Assembly: GCA_009780695.1 (NCBI GenBank)
Contig: WQZN01000002.1
Span: forward strand, 186,001-250,000
Direction of reading: 5' to 3'
From: Microbacteriaceae bacterium
GTDB lineage: Bacteria; Actinomycetota; Actinomycetes; Actinomycetales; Microbacteriaceae
Length of the DNA stretch: 64,000 bases
Positions 1-8,598 of the stretch are shown here, one piece after another. The position numbers and the translations under genes are program-made. The stretch's first letter is position 1. Every line of letters starts with the position of its first letter. A model generated the notes under the pieces. That model was not told the origin of the DNA, did not search any database, and saw nothing but the letters and a program-made list of their open reading frames with translations.

Positions 1-573
1 GATGACGTCGATGTAGTGCGTCACGAAACGCTCGACCGGCGGGATGTAGTGCAGCGCGTAGCCGAGGTAGACGATGCCCGCACCCCAGAGCAGCGCGCCG
101 ATCGCGTTGTAGAGCGAGTACTTGCGGTAGGGCATGCGGCCGACGCCCGCGGCCACCGGCGCGAAGGTGCGCACCACGGGCACGAAGCGCGCGACGATCA
201 CCGCGGCGGCGCCGAAACGCGTGAAGAACGCGTTCGTGCGCGTGACGTTCTCCTTCGAGAACACGCCGGACTCGCGCCGCTCGAACACTGCGGGACCCGC
301 CTTGCGGCCGATCAGGTAGCCGACCTCGCCGCCGAGGAACGCCGCGAGGGCGATGAACAGCGCGACCCAGTGCACGGACCAGTGGAACGCGACCACGGCC
401 GGTGCGGAGAGCACGCCGCTGATGAGCAGCAGGGTGTCCCCGGGGAAGATGAAGCCGATCAGCAGGCCGGTCTCGGCGAAGATGATCGCGCAGACGACCA
501 GCAGCGCCCAGGGACCCGCCGAATGGATGATGGACTGCGGGTCGAAGAACGTCAGGGCGGAAGCGTGGACCAA
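1..573 (-). CDS. DedA/VTT-domain membrane protein (3' end cut by window)
   Basis: The first 191 codons of a DedA-family integral membrane protein; the C-terminus lies beyond the window edge. The N-terminal part has hydrophobic segments around a FPGDT-type motif, and later a conserved R-x-FxPxxRTFAP-like stretch typical of the VTT domain. DedA proteins are implicated in undecaprenyl-phosphate/phospholipid flipping and envelope homeostasis; the substrate cannot be told here. A TTG at 573 is chosen because a GAGGA Shine-Dalgarno lies about 6 nt upstream and no ATG/GTG fits. The start choice is inference; the family assignment is firm. Confidence 0.8.
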   Translation of the reverse strand, partial: MVHASALTFFDPQSIIHSAGPWALLVVCAIIFAETGLLIGFIFPGDTLLLISGVLSAPAVVAFHWSVHWVALFIALAAFLGGEVGYLIGRKAGPAVFERRESGVFSKENVTRTNAFFTRFGAAAVIVARFVPVVRTFAPVAAGVGRMPYRKYSLYNAIGALLWGAGIVYLGYALHYIPPVERFVTHYIDVI

Positions 574-610
574 CGGAATCCTCAGGTCGGCGGTGCGAGT
601 CGTTACAGCG

Positions 611-692
611 TGCGGAAGAAGGGACTTGAACCCTCACACCTCTCGGTACAGGAACCTAAATCCTGCGTGTCTGCCAGTTTCACCACTTCCGC
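611..692 (-). tRNA. tRNA-Leu (anticodon UAG)
   Basis: The minus strand folds as a class II tRNA. The acceptor pairs GCGGAAG with CTTCCGC plus discriminator A; the anticodon stem CAGGA/TCCTG encloses loop TTTAGGT (anticodon TAG); a variable arm and a GGTTCAAGTCC T-loop follow. No CCA is encoded. It stands alone between the DedA gene and the beta-galactosidase gene. Confidence 0.95.
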
Positions 693-775
693 GGGCGGGT
701 TCCTGAAGTCTACCGAGGGGCTTGTGGCGAGTCTTCCGGGTCAACCCTGAGAAATGGCACAGGGTAGGAGGCGCT

Positions 776-2788
776 ATGTCTGAGCTTCTGGCCGCACTGT
801 CGCGGCGTCTTGGTGGAATCGCGTTCGGCGGGGATTACAACCCCGAGCAGTGGGGTCGGGAGGTGTGGCTCGAGGACGTCGCCCTCATGAAGAAGGCGGG
901 CGTCAACCTCGTGACGGTCGGCGTCTTCGCCTGGGCGTCGCTCGAGCCGACGCCGGGCGAGTTCACCTTCGAGTGGCTGGATGACGTGCTCAACCTGCTG
1001 CACGAGAACGGCATCTCGGTCGATCTCGCGACGCCCACGATGGCGCCGCCCGTCTGGCTCTCGCACGGCCACCCCGAGGTGCTGCCGATCCGCGAGGACG
1101 GGTACCCCTTCGGTTTCGGCAACCGGCTGCACTACGACCCCGCGTCGCCGCGGTACCGCGAGGCCGCAGCGCGCATCGCCGGGGCGATCGCGGAGCGGTA
1201 TGCGGGGCATCCCGCCGTCGCCATGTGGCACGTGAGCAACGAGTACGGGCCGACCTCGTGGGGCGGCGCGAGCGCCGACGCGTTCCGCGCGTGGCTGCAG
1301 AAGCGGTACGGCACCTTGGACGCCCTGAACGACGCCTGGTACACGCGGTTCTGGGGCCAGCGCTACACCGCATGGGAGCAGGTCTCGCCGCCCGAGATCC
1401 CGCGCACCTGGTCGAACGCGACCCGTCGACTCGACTTCAAGCGCTTCGCGTCGGATGTCCTGCTCGAGTGCTTCCAGCTGGAGCGCGACATCATCCGCCG
1501 CCACTCCGATCTGCCCATCACGACCAACTTCATGCGCTTCTACAAGAACGCGGACTACTGGGCGTGGGCGCCCGAGCTCGACGCCGTCTCGCTCGACATC
1601 TACCCGAACCCGGGCGAGCCCGACTCGCGCGTCGCGGCGGCGCTCAACTTCGACCTCATGCGCTCGCTCAAGGACGGCCCGTGGATCCTCATGGAACAGG
1701 CCGCGTCGTCCGTGTCGCAGTGGCAGGTCAACAACGTCAAGCGCCCCGGCATGATGCGCGCGGGCTCGTACCAGGCGGTCGCCCACGGCGCCGACACGGT
1801 GCTGTTCTTCCAGTGGCGCGCCTCGCGGGGCGGCCACGAGCGCTTCCACTCGGCGATGCTGCCGCACTCGGGCACGGGTGCGCGGTCGTGGCAGGAGATC
1901 GAGGCGCTCGGCAACGAGCTGGGGCGCGTCGCCGAGGTGACGGGGTCGACCTCTGCCGCTGATGTCGCGCTCGTCTTCGACTGGAGCGCGTGGTGGGGCC
2001 TGATGGACACCCACGGCCTGCCGCGCAACGACTGGGACTATGCGACGCTCGCGACCCAGTGGTACCGGCCGCTGCTCGAGTCGCACGTCGCCGTCGACCT
2101 GGCGGGGTTCGCCTCCGACCTGTCGCGGTACCGCGTCGTCGTCGTGCCGAACGCCTACCTCGTGACCGAGGCCTTCGCCGAGCGGCTCGCGGCCTTCGCC
2201 GAGGCGGGCGGCACGGTCGTGATCGGCATGTTCTCGGGCGTCGTGAACGAGGACAACGAGGTCATGCAGCCCGCGTACCCGGGCGCGTTCCGCTCGCTGA
2301 TCGGGGCGTACGTCGACGAGTACTGGCCGGCGCGCGAGGGCGAGTCGTTCACGGTGCGCCTCGCCTCGGGGGCCGCGGCCGCGGCCGACTGGTGGCAGGA
2401 CTCGATGACGCTCGAGTCGGGGTCGGCGCTCGCCGTGTACGAGGGCGGGCTGCTCGACGGCCGTCCGGCCGTCGTGGAGAACCGGTACGGCGCGGGGCGC
2501 GTGGTCTATCTGGGCACCCGGCTCGAGGCATCCGCGTTCGCCGCGCTGATCGACGGCGTGGTGGCGGATGCCGGCGTCGCGCCGGTGGTCGCGGACGCGC
2601 CCGCGGCGGTCGAGGCGACGCTGCGCTCGAAGGGCGGGGTCGACTACCTCTTCCTCATCAACCACAGCGAGGCGGATGCCGCGCGCGTCGGCCTGCCGCG
2701 TGACGGCGTCGACCTGCTCACCGGCTCGCCCGTCTCGGGGTCGCTGTCGCTCGCGCCGCTCGGGGTCGCCGTCGTCCGCTGTGGATAA
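776..2788 (+). CDS. Glycoside hydrolase family 42 beta-galactosidase
   Basis: A 670-residue cytoplasmic GH42 enzyme hydrolysing terminal beta-galactosides; no signal peptide is seen. The N-terminal TIM barrel opens with GGDYNPEQW. The acid/base glutamate is E156 in HVSNEYG and the nucleophile is E307 in ILMEQAASS. The central trimerisation (Rossmann-like) domain and a small C-terminal beta domain follow. Length is usual for the family. ATG at 776 follows a strong AGGAGG at about 8 nt. No sugar transporter or regulator is adjacent, so the natural substrate is open. Confidence 0.92.
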   Translation: MSELLAALSRRLGGIAFGGDYNPEQWGREVWLEDVALMKKAGVNLVTVGVFAWASLEPTPGEFTFEWLDDVLNLLHENGISVDLATPTMAPPVWLSHGHPEVLPIREDGYPFGFGNRLHYDPASPRYREAAARIAGAIAERYAGHPAVAMWHVSNEYGPTSWGGASADAFRAWLQKRYGTLDALNDAWYTRFWGQRYTAWEQVSPPEIPRTWSNATRRLDFKRFASDVLLECFQLERDIIRRHSDLPITTNFMRFYKNADYWAWAPELDAVSLDIYPNPGEPDSRVAAALNFDLMRSLKDGPWILMEQAASSVSQWQVNNVKRPGMMRAGSYQAVAHGADTVLFFQWRASRGGHERFHSAMLPHSGTGARSWQEIEALGNELGRVAEVTGSTSAADVALVFDWSAWWGLMDTHGLPRNDWDYATLATQWYRPLLESHVAVDLAGFASDLSRYRVVVVPNAYLVTEAFAERLAAFAEAGGTVVIGMFSGVVNEDNEVMQPAYPGAFRSLIGAYVDEYWPAREGESFTVRLASGAAAAADWWQDSMTLESGSALAVYEGGLLDGRPAVVENRYGAGRVVYLGTRLEASAFAALIDGVVADAGVAPVVADAPAAVEATLRSKGGVDYLFLINHSEADAARVGLPRDGVDLLTGSPVSGSLSLAPLGVAVVRCG

Positions 2789-2800
2789 CTTCCGCGCGTA

Positions 2801-2836
2801 GTCGGTCATCACGGGCACCATGCCCGTATGACCGAC
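2801..2836 (+). promoter_or_regulatory. Long hairpin overlapping the tadA start codon
   Basis: GTCGGTCAT (2801-2809) pairs with ATGACCGAC (2828-2836) and ACGGGCA (2811-2817) pairs with TGCCCGT (2821-2827). This gives 16 bp with one bulged C and a 3-nt loop. The ATG of tadA is the first three bases of the 3' arm, so the start codon would be buried. It could be a translational switch, a terminator for the upstream gene without a U-run, or a DNA operator. Confidence 0.6.
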
Positions 2837-4048
2837 GCCGTGCGCCTCATCACCGAACGCGTCCGCGAGCGGGTGCTGCAGGCGGGGCCCGCGGCGCCTG
2901 CGGCCGCCACGGTCGCCCGCGACGAGGTGCGGCGCTACTCCGAGCTCGCGCTCGGCGGCGCGCTGCCGCTGCTCGACGACGAGCGCGCGACCGAGGCGCA
3001 GGTCGTCGCTGCGGTCACGGGGCTCGGGCCGCTGCAGGCGTATCTCGACGACCCCGCGGTGGAGGAGATCTGGGTCAACGCCCCGCACCGGGTGTTCGTC
3101 GCACGCGAAGGCCGGTCCGAGCTGACGCCGCTCGTGCTGACCGACGGCGAGGTGCGCACCCTCGTCGAGCGCATGCTGCAGGCATCCGGCCGCCGCGTCG
3201 ATGTCAGCCAGCCCTTCGTCGACGCGTCGCTCGCCGACGGCTCGCGCCTGCACGTCGTCATCCCCGATGTGACGCGAGACTGGTCGGTCAACATCCGGAA
3301 GTTCTCGTCGCGCATCCGCGACCTGCAGCAGCTCGTGGCGCTCGGCTCGCTGAGCCGGCAGGCGGCGGAGTTCTTGAGGATGTCGGTGCTCGCCGGCTGC
3401 AACATCCTGGTCTCTGGCGCCACCCAGAGCGGCAAGACGACGCTGCTCGGCGCGCTGATGTCCGCGGCACGGCGCACGGATCGCATCATCACCGTCGAGG
3501 AGACCTTCGAGCTCGACCTCGCGGCCCGCGATGTCGTCGCGCTGCAGTGCCGCCAGCCGTCGCTCGAGGGGCACGGCGAGATCACGCTGCGGCGGCTCAT
3601 CAAAGAGGCGCTGCGCATGCGCCCCGACCGCATCGTCGTCGGCGAGGTGCGCGAGGCCGAGGCGCTCGATCTGCTGCTGGCGCTCAACGCGGGCCTTCCC
3701 GGCGCCTGCTCCATCCATGCGAACAACGCGCGCGACGCGCTGAACAAACTGGCGATGCTGCCGCTGCTCGCCGGGCGCAACATCTCGGCCGACTTCATCG
3801 TGCCCACCGTCGCGTCGTGCATCGACCTGGTGGTGTTCTGCGAGCTTGACCGCGACGGCACACGGCACGTGTCCGAGATCCTGTCCGTGTCGGGCGTCGT
3901 GAACGCCGGGGTCATCGAGGCGAGCCCCCTGTTCCGCCGCTCGGGCGCCGACCTCGTGCCCACCGGGGGCCACCCGGCGAAGCTCGCGAAATACCGGGCG
4001 TCCGGCTTCGACCCGGCGATGGTGCTGGGGCGGTCCGAGCCGTGGTGA
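2828..4048 (+). CDS. tadA: Tad pilus secretion ATPase TadA (CpaF family)
   Basis: A 406-residue hexameric secretion ATPase that would power assembly of a Tad/Flp-type pilus. The N-terminal domain leads into the ATPase core with Walker A GATQSGKTT at about residues 197-205, a VEET/ELDL box, a RMRPDRIVVGEVR (Walker B/Asp-box) segment and a CSIHAN His-box. It is the first gene of the overlapping tad operon. No TadZ-like ATPase, secretin or prepilin peptidase is next to it; Gram-positive Tad loci need no secretin. No Shine-Dalgarno is seen and the start codon lies in a hairpin. Confidence 0.9.
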   Translation: MTDAVRLITERVRERVLQAGPAAPAAATVARDEVRRYSELALGGALPLLDDERATEAQVVAAVTGLGPLQAYLDDPAVEEIWVNAPHRVFVAREGRSELTPLVLTDGEVRTLVERMLQASGRRVDVSQPFVDASLADGSRLHVVIPDVTRDWSVNIRKFSSRIRDLQQLVALGSLSRQAAEFLRMSVLAGCNILVSGATQSGKTTLLGALMSAARRTDRIITVEETFELDLAARDVVALQCRQPSLEGHGEITLRRLIKEALRMRPDRIVVGEVREAEALDLLLALNAGLPGACSIHANNARDALNKLAMLPLLAGRNISADFIVPTVASCIDLVVFCELDRDGTRHVSEILSVSGVVNAGVIEASPLFRRSGADLVPTGGHPAKLAKYRASGFDPAMVLGRSEPW

Positions 4049-4923
4049 ACCTCACGGCGCTCGGCGCACTGCTCGGCGGCGCGCTCGCCGCGGGCGTGCT
4101 CGTCATGCTCTCCGCCGTCCGACGGTCGGGTCGGGCGGCGGAGGCCCCTCGTCGCTCTGCGCGGCGGGGCTCTCTGCGACTGTGGCTGATGCGCGCCGGC
4201 ATCCCGGGCTTCTCGCCCGCCGCCTTCGTGGTCGTGACGGCGCTCGGCGCGGTGCTCTGCGCCGCGCTCGTGCTGGCACTGTTCGGCGTGCCGGGCTTCG
4301 CGCTCGCCGCGGGGTGCGCAGGCGGCGCCGTGCCGTGGGCGCTGGTCGGGTGGCGGTCGCGGGCGCGCAGGCTCGCGACCCGCACCGCGTGGCCCGACGT
4401 GGTCGACCACCTCGTGGCGGCGGTGCGCAGCGGCATCGCGCTGCCCGAGGCGGTCGCCGCGCTCGCGACGCTCGGCCCCGAGGCCACGCGCGAGCAGTTC
4501 GCCCGCTACGGCCGCGAGTATCGCGCGAGCGGCGAGTTCGCGCGCTGCATCGGCGAGCTCAAGACCGAGCTCGCCGACCCCGTCTTCGATCGCATCGCCG
4601 AGACGCTCAAGATGGCGCGCGAGGTCGGGGGCACCGAACTGGTCGGGGTGCTGCGCTCGCTGGCCGCGGCGTTGCGCGAGGATGCCGCGACCCGAGGCGA
4701 ACTGCAGGCCCGCCAGACATGGGTCGTCAACGCGGCACGTCTCGGCGTCGCCGCGCCCTGGCTCGTGCTGGCGCTGCTCGCCGCCCGCCCCGAGGGGCGC
4801 GAGGCCTACGGAACCGCCGCGGGAACCGCCGTGATCGCCGTCGCGGCCGTCGTCAGCGTCATCGCCTATCGCGTGATGATCGCCATCGGGAAGCTGCCGG
4901 AGGAACGGCGGTGGTTCCGATGA
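4045..4923 (+). CDS. tadB: Tad pilus inner-membrane platform protein TadB
   Basis: A 292-residue integral membrane protein with a T2SSF-type domain (conserved E-rich amphipathic helices around residues 110-215) between N-terminal and C-terminal hydrophobic segments. It should form, with TadC, the membrane platform that couples TadA to pilin extrusion. It starts by GTG overlapping the tadA stop as GTGA; another in-frame GTG lies three bases upstream. The 3' end overlaps tadC as ATGA, which indicates translational coupling. Confidence 0.82.
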   Translation: MNLTALGALLGGALAAGVLVMLSAVRRSGRAAEAPRRSARRGSLRLWLMRAGIPGFSPAAFVVVTALGAVLCAALVLALFGVPGFALAAGCAGGAVPWALVGWRSRARRLATRTAWPDVVDHLVAAVRSGIALPEAVAALATLGPEATREQFARYGREYRASGEFARCIGELKTELADPVFDRIAETLKMAREVGGTELVGVLRSLAAALREDAATRGELQARQTWVVNAARLGVAAPWLVLALLAARPEGREAYGTAAGTAVIAVAAVVSVIAYRVMIAIGKLPEERRWFR

Positions 4924-5855
4924 CCTCGCTCGCCTGGGGTGTCGTCGCCGGTCTGGGCCTCGGCCTCGGCCTGTGGTCGATGGTGTCTGTGCTGCCGCGG
5001 CTCAGCAGGCTGCGCCTCGAGGAGCGGCTCGCGCCGCACATCCTCGACATCTCGGCGGCGGCGCGAGCCGAGGTCGAGCGCAGCGGCGCACGCGGTCTCT
5101 CACCGCTCGGCGCACTGTTCGGGCCGGCTGCAGCGGCGACGCGTACCGCGCTGCTGCGCTGGGTGGGCGGGGAGGAATCCGTGGCGCTCCGGCTGCGGCA
5201 GGCGGGCTCGACGCGCGGCACGGACCGGTTCCGCACGGTGCAGTTCGCCGCCACAGGGGCCGGTGCCGTGGTCGGTGCGAGCGCGGCCGGAGCGATCTCG
5301 TCGGCGCGGCCGGTCGCGGCCGCCGTGTGGCCCGCGCTGATCGTGGTCGCCGGTCTGTGCGGCTTCGTCGCGTGCGACCTGCTGCTCAGCCGAGCCGCCG
5401 GCCGCCGGCGCGCCCGCATCGCGGAGGAGTTCCCGACGATCGCCGAGCTGCTCGCCCTCTCCCTCTCCGCAGGCGAGGGCGGCTTCGACGCCATCCGTCG
5501 GGTCGCGCGGGCGAGCAGCGGCGAGCTCGGCGTCGAACTGCGCGGGGTGGTCATGGACGTCGATCTCGGCGTGTCCCTGACGGGCGCGCTCGAGCGGATG
5601 TCGAAGGCACTGCGCATCCCGCGGCTGGCTCTTTTCGTCGACGCCGTCGTCGGTGCGATCGAACGGGGCGCCCCGCTGGCCGAGGTGCTGCGGGCCCAGG
5701 CGGCCGACGCGCGCGCCGAGCGCAAGCGCGAGCTGCTCGAGATCGCGGGCCGCAAGGAGGTCGCGATGCTCGTTCCGCTGATCTTCGGGCTGCTGCCCCT
5801 GACCGTGCTGATCGCGGTGTTCCCCGGGGTGTTCATCCTGCGGGCCGGGCTGTGA
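4920..5855 (+). CDS. tadC: Tad pilus inner-membrane platform protein TadC
   Basis: A 311-residue membrane protein with an N-terminal helix, a central pair of hydrophobic segments, a cytoplasmic T2SSF domain (EEFPTIAELLALSLSAGEG onward) and C-terminal segments ending in a PLTVLIAVFPGVFIL-like run. It is the paralogue and partner of TadB. ATG at 4920 overlaps the tadB stop (ATGA). Much longer in-frame extensions upstream lie inside tadB in another frame and are not believable. Confidence 0.82.
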   Translation: MTSLAWGVVAGLGLGLGLWSMVSVLPRLSRLRLEERLAPHILDISAAARAEVERSGARGLSPLGALFGPAAAATRTALLRWVGGEESVALRLRQAGSTRGTDRFRTVQFAATGAGAVVGASAAGAISSARPVAAAVWPALIVVAGLCGFVACDLLLSRAAGRRRARIAEEFPTIAELLALSLSAGEGGFDAIRRVARASSGELGVELRGVVMDVDLGVSLTGALERMSKALRIPRLALFVDAVVGAIERGAPLAEVLRAQAADARAERKRELLEIAGRKEVAMLVPLIFGLLPLTVLIAVFPGVFILRAGL

Positions 5856-5887
5856 CGGCCGCCGGACCTGTTCGAGAAGAGGAAGAG

Positions 5888-6085
5888 ATGAAGAGACTGA
5901 TCCGCCGGGTGCGCGACATCCGCATGCTGCGTGAACTCGGCCACGACGACCGCGGCGACGTGCCGGGGTGGGTGCTGATCACCGCGATGACGGCCGGCCT
6001 CGTGATCGCGATCTGGGCGCTCGCCGGAAGCGCGCTGACCACCGTGTTCACGAACGCGGTGAACTCGGTGATGACCGGGCCGTGA
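5888..6085 (+). CDS. Small Flp-pilin-like protein of the tad operon
   Basis: A 65-residue protein with a basic N-terminus (MKRLIRRVRD), then HDDRGDVPGWV, then one hydrophobic helix of about 20 residues and a short C-terminus. Size and position (between tadC and tadE) are those of the Flp pilin subunit. It lacks the usual processing signature with Glu at +5 and Tyr at +6 after the cleavage Gly; the sequence after DDRG is DVPGWV. The ATG at 5888 has a purine-rich GAGGAAGAG ribosome site. The pilin role is inferred from context. Confidence 0.65.
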   Translation: MKRLIRRVRDIRMLRELGHDDRGDVPGWVLITAMTAGLVIAIWALAGSALTTVFTNAVNSVMTGP

Positions 6086-6465
6086 AGCGGCTCCGTGACG
6101 AGCGCGGCTCGGCGCCCGCGGAGTTTGCGATGGTCGGCGGCCTGCTCGTGATCGTGCTGCTCGCGGTCATCCAGTTCACCGTGGTGCTGCTCGTGCGCAA
6201 CACCGCGCAGGACGCCGCCGCCCAGGGTGCCCGCATTGCGGCCTTCGCCGACAGCAGTCTCGGCGACGGAGCGGCCCGCACCCGGCAGCTCCTCGCGGCG
6301 TCCGTTGGCGCGCGCTACGCCGAGCACGTCTCGGCGCGCTACACGCTCGAGCGGGGCATCCGCGTCGTCGAGGTGCGGGTCGAGACCCCGCTGCCGGTCA
6401 TCGGGCTGATCGGCTTCCGCGATGCGCTGGAGGTGACGGGCCATGCGGCCGTCGCGAGCGGCTGA
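6082..6465 (+). CDS. tadE: TadE-like minor pilin
   Basis: A 127-residue protein starting GTG in a GTGA overlap with the previous gene. It has a basic leader, then DERGSAPAEFAMV, which is the classical TadE prepilin-like signature with Glu in the position expected for prepilin peptidase cleavage. A hydrophobic helix and a pseudopilin-like globular part with NTAQDAAAQGAR follow. It is probably a membrane-anchored minor pilin of the Tad machine. Confidence 0.8.
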   Translation: MKRLRDERGSAPAEFAMVGGLLVIVLLAVIQFTVVLLVRNTAQDAAAQGARIAAFADSSLGDGAARTRQLLAASVGARYAEHVSARYTLERGIRVVEVRVETPLPVIGLIGFRDALEVTGHAAVASG

Positions 6466-6928
6466 GGCGGTGAAGCGTCTCGCACGGCGGCTGCGCCATG
6501 ACGACCGTGGCAACGCGGCACTCGAGTTCCTGACCGCGGGCGTGATCCTGATGATCCCGCTCGTCTACCTCGGGCTGGCGCTCTCGAGCATCCAGGGCGC
6601 TTCGCTCGCGGTGGAGGGCGCGGCGCGCGAGGCGGCCCGCGTGTACGTCTCGTCCTCGACGGACGCGGTGGCCCGGGCATCCGCCGACACGGCCGTCACC
6701 GTCGCCCTCGCCGACCGCAACGTGCCGCGCCGCAGCGGTGATCTGACCCTCAGCTGCACGCCGGCGGTCGACAACTGCCTGGCCGCAGGCAGCAGCGTCA
6801 CCGCGCGGGTCCGCACCCTCGTCGTGCTGCCGTTCGTGCCGCCGGTGTTCGGCCTCGACAGGGCCGCGCGCGTGCCCCTCGAAGCCACCGCGACCGCGCC
6901 GGTCTTCCGCTTCGGCGGTGCCGGGTGA
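6443..6928 (+). CDS. Second TadE/TadF-like minor pilin
   Basis: A 161-residue protein with RHDDRGNAALEFLTAGV, again a TadE-type cleavage signature followed by a hydrophobic helix, then an extracytoplasmic domain with a Cys pair (about residues 110-117) that may form a disulfide. ATG 6443 is preferred because GGAGGT lies 8 nt upstream, although it overlaps tadE by 23 nt; GTG 6470 just after the tadE stop is the alternative. Likely tadF in function. Confidence 0.75.
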   Translation: MRPSRAAEAVKRLARRLRHDDRGNAALEFLTAGVILMIPLVYLGLALSSIQGASLAVEGAAREAARVYVSSSTDAVARASADTAVTVALADRNVPRRSGDLTLSCTPAVDNCLAAGSSVTARVRTLVVLPFVPPVFGLDRAARVPLEATATAPVFRFGGAG

Positions 6929-7371
6929 GCGCGCGGATGTCTCGCCGCCTGCGCGCGGAAGACGGCAGCATCCTGCCCCTCGTCTTCGGGTTCTTCGCCA
7001 TCGCGCTCGCCCTCGTGCTCGTCGTCACGGCGGCGACCTCGCTGTATCTCGAGCGCTCGCGCCTCTACACGCTCGCCGACGGCGCGGCCCTCGCCGGGGC
7101 CGACTCCGTCGTGCTCGACGCGGCGGCAGGGGCGGGGGAGGGCGCGGGTCTGCTGGGCGATGCGGCGGTCGCGGCGGCAGCCGCCGACTACCTCGACGCG
7201 GCGACGGCAGGGCGCCGCACGCCGGTGGGCATCGCCCTCGCCGACTCACCAGACGGGCGCAGTGCGCGGGTGCGGCTCGCGGAGGACTGGCGACCCCCGC
7301 TGCTCAGCGTCTTCGTGCCGAGCGGGGTCCATCTCGAAGTCGAGGGCCGGGCGCGGCCGGTGTTCTGGTGA
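6925..7371 (+). CDS. TadG-like pilus assembly protein (Rv3654c-type)
   Basis: A 148-residue protein beginning GTG in a GTGA overlap. After the basic N-terminus, AEDGSILPLVFGFFAIALALVL forms the membrane anchor; the rest is an Ala-rich extracytoplasmic domain (LADGAALAGADS is typical of TadG/Flp-associated proteins). It is the last gene of the tad operon; prfB follows 22 nt later with its own promoter. Confidence 0.72.
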   Translation: MSARMSRRLRAEDGSILPLVFGFFAIALALVLVVTAATSLYLERSRLYTLADGAALAGADSVVLDAAAGAGEGAGLLGDAAVAAAAADYLDAATAGRRTPVGIALADSPDGRSARVRLAEDWRPPLLSVFVPSGVHLEVEGRARPVFW

Positions 7372-7378
7372 CCGCCGG

Positions 7379-7384
7379 TAGGCT
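7379..7384 (+). promoter_or_regulatory. -10 box of prfB (leaderless type)
   Basis: TAGGCT ends 9 nt before the prfB ATG with no Shine-Dalgarno between, so the transcript probably begins within a few bases of the start codon. Confidence 0.55.
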
Positions 7385-7393
7385 GAACGGGCA

Positions 7394-8506
7394 ATGATCG
7401 AACTCGACTTGGGCGCGCAGATCGCCGCCGTTCGCGCCACCTTCTCCGACATCCGCGCCGTCGTCGACATCGACGCGCTCAAGGCGGCCATCGCCGATCT
7501 GAGCGAGAAGGCCGGTGCACCCGATCTGTGGGACGACCCGGATGCCGCGCAGAAGGTGACGAGCGCCCTCAGCCGTGCGCAGGCCGAGCTCAACAAGGTC
7601 ACGGGCATCGAGAGCCGCCTCGACGACCTCGAGGTGCTCGTCGAGCTCGCCAACGCGGAAGGCGACGAGGAGAGCGCGGAAGAGGCGCGCACCGAGCTCG
7701 CCGCCCTCGAGAAGGCCGTTGCCGACCTCGAGGTGCAGACGCTGCTCGACGGCGAGTACGACGCGCTGCCCGCGGTCATCACGATCCGCTCGGGCGCCGG
7801 CGGCGTCGATGCCGCCGACTTCGCCGAGATGCTGCTGCGCATGTACCTGCGCTACTGCGAGCGCCAGGGCTGGCCGACGAAGGTCATGGACACGTCCTAT
7901 GCGGAAGAGGCCGGCATCAAGTCGGTCACGTTCCAGGTCGACGCGCCCTACGCCTTCGGCATCCTCTCGGTCGAGGCCGGCACCCACCGCCTCGCCCGCA
8001 TCAGCCCCTTCGGCGGCGCCGACAAGCGCCAGACGAGCTTCTCGGCGGTCGAGGTCATCCCGCTGCTCGAAGAGACGGGCGAGATCGAGATCCCCGAGAC
8101 CGACATCCGCGTCGACGTCTTCCGCTCGTCCGGCCCCGGCGGCCAGAGCGTCAACACGACCGACTCGGCCGTGCGCATCACCCACTTCCCGACCGGCATC
8201 GTGATCTCCATGCAGGACGAGAAGTCGCAGATCCAGAACCGCGCCGCCGCCATGGCGCTGCTCAAGAACCGCCTGCTGCTGCTCAAGCGCGAGGAAGAAG
8301 CGGCGAAGAAGAAGGAGCTCGCGGGCAACATCACCGCGAGCTGGGGCGACCAGATCCGCTCCTACTTCCTCTACGGCCAGCAGCTCGTGAAGGACCTGCG
8401 CACGGGCTTCGAGGTCGGCAACCCGCAGACGGTCTTCGACGGCAACCTCGACGGGCTCATCGCCGCGGGCATCCGCTGGCGCAAGCGCAAGCCGGAAGAC
8501 GACTAA
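7394..8506 (+). CDS. prfB: Peptide chain release factor 2
   Basis: A 370-residue RF2 that ends translation at UGA and UAA. The stop-codon-reading tripeptide S204-P205-F206 and the peptidyl-transferase GGQ at 249-251 are both present. The E. coli-type programmed frameshift is absent: the frame is open from ATG with no internal UGA. It stands between the tad operon and ftsEX, a common actinobacterial order (prfB-ftsE-ftsX-smpB). Confidence 0.97.
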   Translation: MIELDLGAQIAAVRATFSDIRAVVDIDALKAAIADLSEKAGAPDLWDDPDAAQKVTSALSRAQAELNKVTGIESRLDDLEVLVELANAEGDEESAEEARTELAALEKAVADLEVQTLLDGEYDALPAVITIRSGAGGVDAADFAEMLLRMYLRYCERQGWPTKVMDTSYAEEAGIKSVTFQVDAPYAFGILSVEAGTHRLARISPFGGADKRQTSFSAVEVIPLLEETGEIEIPETDIRVDVFRSSGPGGQSVNTTDSAVRITHFPTGIVISMQDEKSQIQNRAAAMALLKNRLLLLKREEEAAKKKELAGNITASWGDQIRSYFLYGQQLVKDLRTGFEVGNPQTVFDGNLDGLIAAGIRWRKRKPEDD

Positions 8507-8583
8507 GGTCACTCGCCCCACAACCGGGGTTCAGGTTCGGGCCGCCCCGGCGAGTCGGCAGGGCGCCGCAGGATGTCTCTGCC

Positions 8584-8589
8584 TACCCT
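8584..8589 (+). promoter_or_regulatory. -10 box of ftsE (leaderless type)
   Basis: TACCCT ends 9 nt before the ftsE ATG; no ribosome site lies between. Confidence 0.5.
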
Positions 8590-8598
8590 GGCCGGGCC

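Noticed and set aside
710-3973. Open frame of over 1000 codons on the minus strand opposite the beta-galactosidase and tadA
   Set aside because: Its translation is Arg/Asp/Gly-rich with no domain, and it mirrors high-GC third positions of two convincing genes; typical antisense shadow.
7394-7480. Programmed frameshift in prfB
   Set aside because: The frame runs unbroken from ATG; there is no in-frame UGA or slippery CUU-UGA site.
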